A stretch of DNA of 64,000 nucleotides from Deltaproteobacteria bacterium ADurb.Bin207 (GTDB taxonomy: Bacteria > Myxococcota_A > Polyangia > Polyangiales > Polyangiaceae): contig MWCO01000015.1 in NCBI GenBank assembly GCA_002070115.1, forward strand, positions 31,310 to 95,309, in the 5' to 3' direction. Shown here piece after piece: positions 60,616 to 64,000 of this stretch; position 1 is the stretch's first letter; the number at the start of each line of letters is the position of its first letter. Below the pieces are notes generated by a model, which did not search any database, was not told where the DNA came from, and saw only the letters and a list, made by a program, of their open reading frames with translations. A program made the translations under genes and the position numbers.

Positions 60616-62082
60616 ATGGGCTTTTTCGAAACCCTCACTGGCAAAAAGACCTTCTGTTCTGTTTGTGGAGTACCCGTTGGCTCGTCATGTTTGCGCGATG
60701 CTACGGGTGAGCCGCTTTGCAGTGAAGCCTGTCGCGACGCGATGCAACGTTTTTCCAATGCGCCTCCTGCGATGGAAAATGCGCCGGAGGCGGCGGAGCT
60801 AACCGGCAAAGCGCCCGCGTCGCCGAGTCCTTTTCCCCATCCGGAATTGGTTGTTTTCGTGTTTCGTACGAATACGGCGACGGCGTTTTTTTCGCTTCAA
60901 GACGAACTCATTGTGGCGAGTGGAGAGCCGAAGCTTCAGGTGCAAATGTGGGAAGGCCAAGGGGTGTCGCTGGTAGTCGTCAATGGCCCTGCTGGTTCCA
61001 TCCAGACGTATCGGCGAACGTTGCGAACCAATCTCGGGCGTCTTGCGAAAGCGGCGAAGTGTCGGCCCGAGCGGATTCGTCCGGATGTTACCTACTCGAA
61101 TGTGAGCGAAATGGGCGAGTACCACCCGGATGACAAGGCGATTCAGAGGGTATGCGACAAAATTCGAAGAGGAGCTTTTCGTCGCCGGTCATCGACTGTC
61201 TTGACATCACCTGCGGAGTCGACGTCACCGCCAACGCCTCGACCTCGCACCGCATCGGATCAATCGCTGCTGAGAAACGCGATCTTCCAAATCGACAAGC
61301 ATGTCACGTTCGATGCGAAAGGCGAACCGCAAGTCCAACTCGAGGGCGTGCGTGAAGCAGCTCGTTTGCTCGAGCAACTCGCTGACCGCCATCCAAGCGA
61401 TCCAGAACCGGCAACACTCGAAACCTCCGCCGTCCTACTCGATACGCAACATGCTCGTTGCAGCACATGCATCGAGACATTGGTCCAACGTTTTCCCGAC
61501 CATGCCGAAGCGCGCATGATCGCCATGACCCGCAAATCGATATTCGCCTTCCCCCCTTACGATGTCGGCGCGTCACTTCCCGACTTTTTGCGCAAGCGCA
61601 TTCGTGGTGCCACGCTGCAGGTCGTGCGACAGGGTTGTTTGGCGCACGCCGTGCTGTTCGTCGAATCCAGCACCGCGTATCCCACATCTCCCGCGCCTGT
61701 GGCCTATCCCCTTTACGTTCAATCCGCAGGGATACCCGTTTTCGGCGTGGCGGTCGTGTTTGCCGACGGTTCCAGGGTCGAGACTACGGTCGCGGGATTT
61801 GAAGAGCACGACGGCCACTGGAGCCTGGCGCCGAAAGCGTGCTATCTATTGTGCGCGGATACGCTGCCTGTCGTTACGCTGGTGCCGTGGGACGCGGGCT
61901 CCCCGAAGCGTGCGAACGAGCCGCTTTCCGTAGCGTATGCGGTGTTCGACCCGACGAGTCGCGAGGCTTTCGTTGGTTGCGAGGCTACGTATCGAGGGCT
62001 ACAGCCGCGGGCATTTCCGCTCCACGAACTCAGTAGTGCTCTCCAACATTTTCGGGATAAAATATCATCGATCGGGAAATAG
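60616..62082 (+). CDS. Zinc-ribbon-containing protein of unknown function
   Basis: The 488-residue protein begins with a treble-clef-like metal site 'KTFCSVCGVPVGSSCLRDATGEPLCSEACRDAMQRF' (C-x2-C, C-x3-C spacing). A Pro/Ala linker precedes a domain of about 110 residues ('PELVVFVFRTNTATAFFSLQDELIVASGEPKLQVQMWEGQGVSLVVV') and a basic linker. A helical TPR-like part with Cys ('EAARLLEQLADRHPSDPEPATLE', 'HARCSTCIETL') and a C-terminal beta-rich region end it. There is no signal peptide or membrane helix. I do not recognise the family. A Zn-bound regulatory or adaptor role is only a guess. It is divergent from the HD-GYP gene. Confidence 0.72.
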   Translation: MGFFETLTGKKTFCSVCGVPVGSSCLRDATGEPLCSEACRDAMQRFSNAPPAMENAPEAAELTGKAPASPSPFPHPELVVFVFRTNTATAFFSLQDELIVASGEPKLQVQMWEGQGVSLVVVNGPAGSIQTYRRTLRTNLGRLAKAAKCRPERIRPDVTYSNVSEMGEYHPDDKAIQRVCDKIRRGAFRRRSSTVLTSPAESTSPPTPRPRTASDQSLLRNAIFQIDKHVTFDAKGEPQVQLEGVREAARLLEQLADRHPSDPEPATLETSAVLLDTQHARCSTCIETLVQRFPDHAEARMIAMTRKSIFAFPPYDVGASLPDFLRKRIRGATLQVVRQGCLAHAVLFVESSTAYPTSPAPVAYPLYVQSAGIPVFGVAVVFADGSRVETTVAGFEEHDGHWSLAPKACYLLCADTLPVVTLVPWDAGSPKRANEPLSVAYAVFDPTSREAFVGCEATYRGLQPRAFPLHELSSALQHFRDKISSIGK

Positions 62083-62215
62083 CATAAAAAACGCCGAGTT
62101 TCGCTCGACCAAGTCCTGTATTCAACCACCCCTCATATCCTACTTGACCTCTATTAAAACCAAGGTAGTTTTGCGCCGTACATATAACGACAATCATCGT
62201 TTATGGAGAGGATTC

Positions 62216-62992
62216 ATGAAAGCGTATTGGTTAGGTTGGATTGGATTGGGTGCGTTACTCGCTTTGACGGGGGCCAAAGGCGATGGCTGCCAACCGGCGC
62301 CACAACAAGGGGAAGTATGTGGGGTGGGAGATGCCTGCGCGGTTGGGCTGACGTGCGTTCATTACTACGGTATTGCGGGGCCTTCGGGGCCTGAGTTTCG
62401 CAGTTGCGAGATTCCTTGCACGCAAGGGTCGGATTGCCCCAAGGATCAAGCTTGCACGCTGATCGCGGATGGGCCGGGCCATGTGTGCCGACCGTCCTCT
62501 GACGCGCCATGTGATCCTTCGGTGGAGCAGAGTTGTGGGGCGAACGAGGTATGCGTTGCGGATACGCTCACGGACCAAGGTTTCTGCCATCTGGCCGGGC
62601 ATGGGCAAAGCGTGGGCGCGGGGTATGCCTGCGGTGGTTCGATAGGAAATACGTGTGCGCAAGGGTTGTACTGCAAAGGCCTCGCCCATGACGTACACGG
62701 GGGAACAGGCGTCTGTGCCCAGATGACTTGTGATGATTGGAGGACCGAGTTCGACAACTTCTTGGCGTCCATGCAAGGCTGTGTCACGGCGGAAGACTGC
62801 GCGGCCGTGAGTGGAACGAGTTGTGGTTGCACCAGGAACGTCGTGGTCAATAAGAACGGGGACTACGAAGGGTTCGTAGCGTTTGTGCAGCAAATGAACG
62901 ATGCGGGTTGTGGGCGAAGGACGCCCTGCGATTGCCCCGCGGCGCAAGGATTTGCTTGTGTCGATGGCATTTGCGGTTGGAATTATCAGTAA
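62216..62992 (+). CDS. Secreted Cys-rich protein of unknown function
   Basis: GGAGAGGA just upstream of ATG 62216 sets the start, although the frame is open further 5'. A signal peptide (MKAYWLGWIGLGALLALTGA) leads to about 235 residues with more than 25 Cys, in patterns such as 'CGVGDACAVGLTC', 'CTQGSDCPKDQACTLI', 'CDPSVEQSCGANEVC', 'TCAQGLYCKG' and 'CGRRTPCDCPAAQGFACVDGICGW'. These resemble the Dickkopf/EGF-like disulfide modules found in many Myxococcota surface proteins. A central 'DDWRTEFDNFLASMQGCVTAEDCAAVSGTSCGC' is helical. Probably extracellular. A stem-loop follows the stop at 63001-63019. Confidence 0.8.
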   Translation: MKAYWLGWIGLGALLALTGAKGDGCQPAPQQGEVCGVGDACAVGLTCVHYYGIAGPSGPEFRSCEIPCTQGSDCPKDQACTLIADGPGHVCRPSSDAPCDPSVEQSCGANEVCVADTLTDQGFCHLAGHGQSVGAGYACGGSIGNTCAQGLYCKGLAHDVHGGTGVCAQMTCDDWRTEFDNFLASMQGCVTAEDCAAVSGTSCGCTRNVVVNKNGDYEGFVAFVQQMNDAGCGRRTPCDCPAAQGFACVDGICGWNYQ

Positions 62993-63000
62993 TCGAGGCG

Positions 63001-63019
63001 GTTCGACGTTCTGTCGAAC
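63001..63019 (+). terminator. Stem-loop after the Cys-rich protein gene
   Basis: GTTCGAC-GTTCT-GTCGAAC forms a perfect 7-bp stem with a 5-base loop, starting nine bases after the stop codon. No T-run follows, so it would be a weak intrinsic terminator or a transcript-end stabiliser. Confidence 0.4.
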
Positions 63020-63061
63020 GCAAGTTCAGCACCCCATTTCCCTGAGAATCATGGCCGAAGA

Positions 63062-63080
63062 TTTCGCGATTGCCGCGAAA
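63062..63080. terminator. Second stem-loop in the same gap
   Basis: TTTCGCG-ATTGC-CGCGAAA is a perfect 7-bp stem with a 5-base loop. Flanking A/T bases are few. It could serve transcripts from either side of this convergent region. Confidence 0.35.
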
Positions 63081-63315
63081 CACGAGCAGCTTAGTGACGA
63101 CCTCCTGTCCCGGGCAAGCCGCGTGGGGCAGGCGCGAGGGCAACCGGCGTGATGTCGCACGGTGGTGCGCTTGCCCACGCGTTGCGAATACGGGGTGATG
63201 AGCATCCTTGTTTGCTCGAACGCAAGCTACAGGCGTGGAAGATAGCGCCTGTCAGCGAGGGGAAGTGGGGAGATTCCGGGAGTTTCCTCACGCCGCGTTT
63301 CAGCAGCGCTGCATT

Positions 63316-63870
63316 TTAGAAATGGGTGAACGTGTAGCCGACACTTGCGCCGACAAGCATGGAGTCACCGGCATGTCCGAGGTCGAGCATGGAAAATGTC
63401 CCCCGCACGTCGAGATCGCCGGGCTTGAAACCGACACTGAGTCCCGCACCGAAGTCTGTATCCGAGGCGCTCGCGGAGACTCCCATGACCTCCACTTTCG
63501 CGGTTACCATGTTCAGCCCAAGTTCCCCTCCGACGTACGCATTCTCGAAGCTGCCATCGAAAAAGTAGCGAACTCCCGCCCAGATCGGAATGTCCGACAT
63601 CGAGCAGCAGTCGTTTTTCTCGAGACCATAGAGATAGCCGGCGCGACCGGTCACCTCGAGTCCTGGATTCACGGGCACCTCGAGTTTCAGAAGTGCACCG
63701 AGCATGGGACCGACGCCATCACCGAGATTACCGATCGGCATGAACACCGCGGCGTCACCACCTAACCCGATCCCCGGCGTATCACTATCCTGCGCAAATG
63801 CGCTCGCCGCGGTAAAGGAAATGACCAGCCCCAACGCCATCGATACATGTTTTCGAAGGGTATGATCCAT
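63316..63870 (-). CDS. Outer-membrane beta-barrel protein
   Basis: ATG 63870 starts a signal peptide ending 'AASAFAQ'. The mature protein (about 155 residues) shows alternating beta-strand patterns ('GIGLGGDAAVFMPIGNLG', 'MLGALLKLEVPVNPGLEVTGRAGYLYGL', 'IPIWAGVRYFFDGSFENAYVGGELGLNMV', 'GAGLSVGFKPGDLDVRGTFSML') and ends in Phe ('LVGASVGYTFTHF'), the usual signal for outer-membrane insertion. It fits a small eight-stranded barrel of the OmpA/OmpW-like kind. Role unknown. The upstream partial gene ends 20 bp before it on the same strand. Confidence 0.85.
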   Translation of the reverse strand: MDHTLRKHVSMALGLVISFTAASAFAQDSDTPGIGLGGDAAVFMPIGNLGDGVGPMLGALLKLEVPVNPGLEVTGRAGYLYGLEKNDCCSMSDIPIWAGVRYFFDGSFENAYVGGELGLNMVTAKVEVMGVSASASDTDFGAGLSVGFKPGDLDVRGTFSMLDLGHAGDSMLVGASVGYTFTHF

Positions 63871-63889
63871 TACCCGGTCAGACAGCACC

Positions 63890-64000
63890 TCAATGGGAAG
63901 AGGCTTGGAACGCAGTTACGAGGCGGTCAGCAAGGGCAGGTTGGTTCCAGAATTCGTCCCACCGTCCGACCAGGGCCAGCATGCGAAGGTTGAAGACGGC
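63890..64000 (-). CDS. C-terminal end of a gene running in from the right edge
   Basis: On the minus strand the last 36 codons before TGA 63890-63892 read like protein ('AVFNLRMLALVGRWDEFW', then 'NQPALADRLVTAFQASSH') and stay open to the window edge. Too short to identify. It lies 20 bp upstream of the outer-membrane protein gene, so the two may share a transcript. Confidence 0.45.
   Translation of the reverse strand, partial: AVFNLRMLALVGRWDEFWNQPALADRLVTAFQASSH

Larger units (their letters stand above)
62993..63315. other. Convergent intergenic region with two hairpins
   Basis: About 323 bp lie between the Cys-rich protein and the outer-membrane protein gene. I see no gene, only two 7-bp stem-loops, at 63001-63019 and 63062-63080, listed separately. 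Confidence 0.45.

Overview
The window looks like a chromosomal segment of a Myxococcota (probably Polyangia-type) bacterium. The reasons are two MYXO-CTERM-like surface-sorting tails (a Cys-Ser-Cys motif, a hydrophobic stretch and an Arg cluster), three Hanks-type Ser/Thr kinases, an NtrC-type regulator and other two-component proteins. There are also many lipoproteins with Asp-, Gly/Ser/Thr- or Cys-rich segments and a TatT-type lipoprotein. Base composition is moderately GC-rich and even. I see no insertion sequence, prophage, integrase, rRNA, tRNA or CRISPR array. The taxonomic placement is an inference from protein features, not from a marker gene.

Layout. 1-5.6 kb: the end of a VanW-type cell-wall protein, a gamma-carbonic-anhydrase-like protein, miaB, and an unusual amidase fused to a beta-propeller. 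5.9-11.8 kb: an AddB/AddA-type helicase-nuclease pair with a 4-bp overlap. 11.9-19.7 kb: an Asp-rich lipoprotein, an MFS transporter, a MYXO-CTERM metalloprotease, malQ, yhbY and a small lipoprotein. 20-23.8 kb: a catabolic-looking unit (GntR/FCD regulator, small subunit, GMC oxidoreductase) divergent from an alpha/beta hydrolase, with a tandem 13-bp repeat between them. 23.8-33.7 kb: a GGSGAT-repeat lipoprotein, a PBP4-type peptidase, a sigma-70 factor, an ABC exporter, an HSL-type esterase, and HEAT and TatT lipoproteins. 33.7-42.3 kb: Mrp ATPase, an NtrC-type regulator, a NamZ-like protein, a sensor kinase overlapping a response regulator with an ATPase output domain, and a membrane Ser/Thr kinase. 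42.4-50 kb: a five-gene minus-strand cluster with two secreted EEP (DNase I/sphingomyelinase-fold) lipoproteins, one with intact motifs and one that looks catalytically dead, plus a kinase, a TPR/PEGA protein and a propeller lipoprotein. 50.3-56.2 kb: a RodZ-N-like protein, prfC, a truncated PheT-like protein, a membrane protein, a Ser/Thr kinase and an unknown protein, tightly spaced. 56.3-64 kb: a redoxin lipoprotein, a MEMO-family lipoprotein, a GAF-GAF-HD-GYP protein, unknowns, an outer-membrane barrel and the end of one more gene.

The least ordinary parts are the amidase/propeller read-through ORF at 3594-5621, the paired EEP enzyme and pseudoenzyme in a kinase operon at 42395-49993, and the stripped-down PheT paralogue translationally coupled to a membrane protein and a kinase at 52591-55402. 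Peptidoglycan enzymes (VanW, amidase, PBP4, NamZ) recur but are scattered, so I do not treat them as one system. All functions come from reading sequence motifs; no database search was run.
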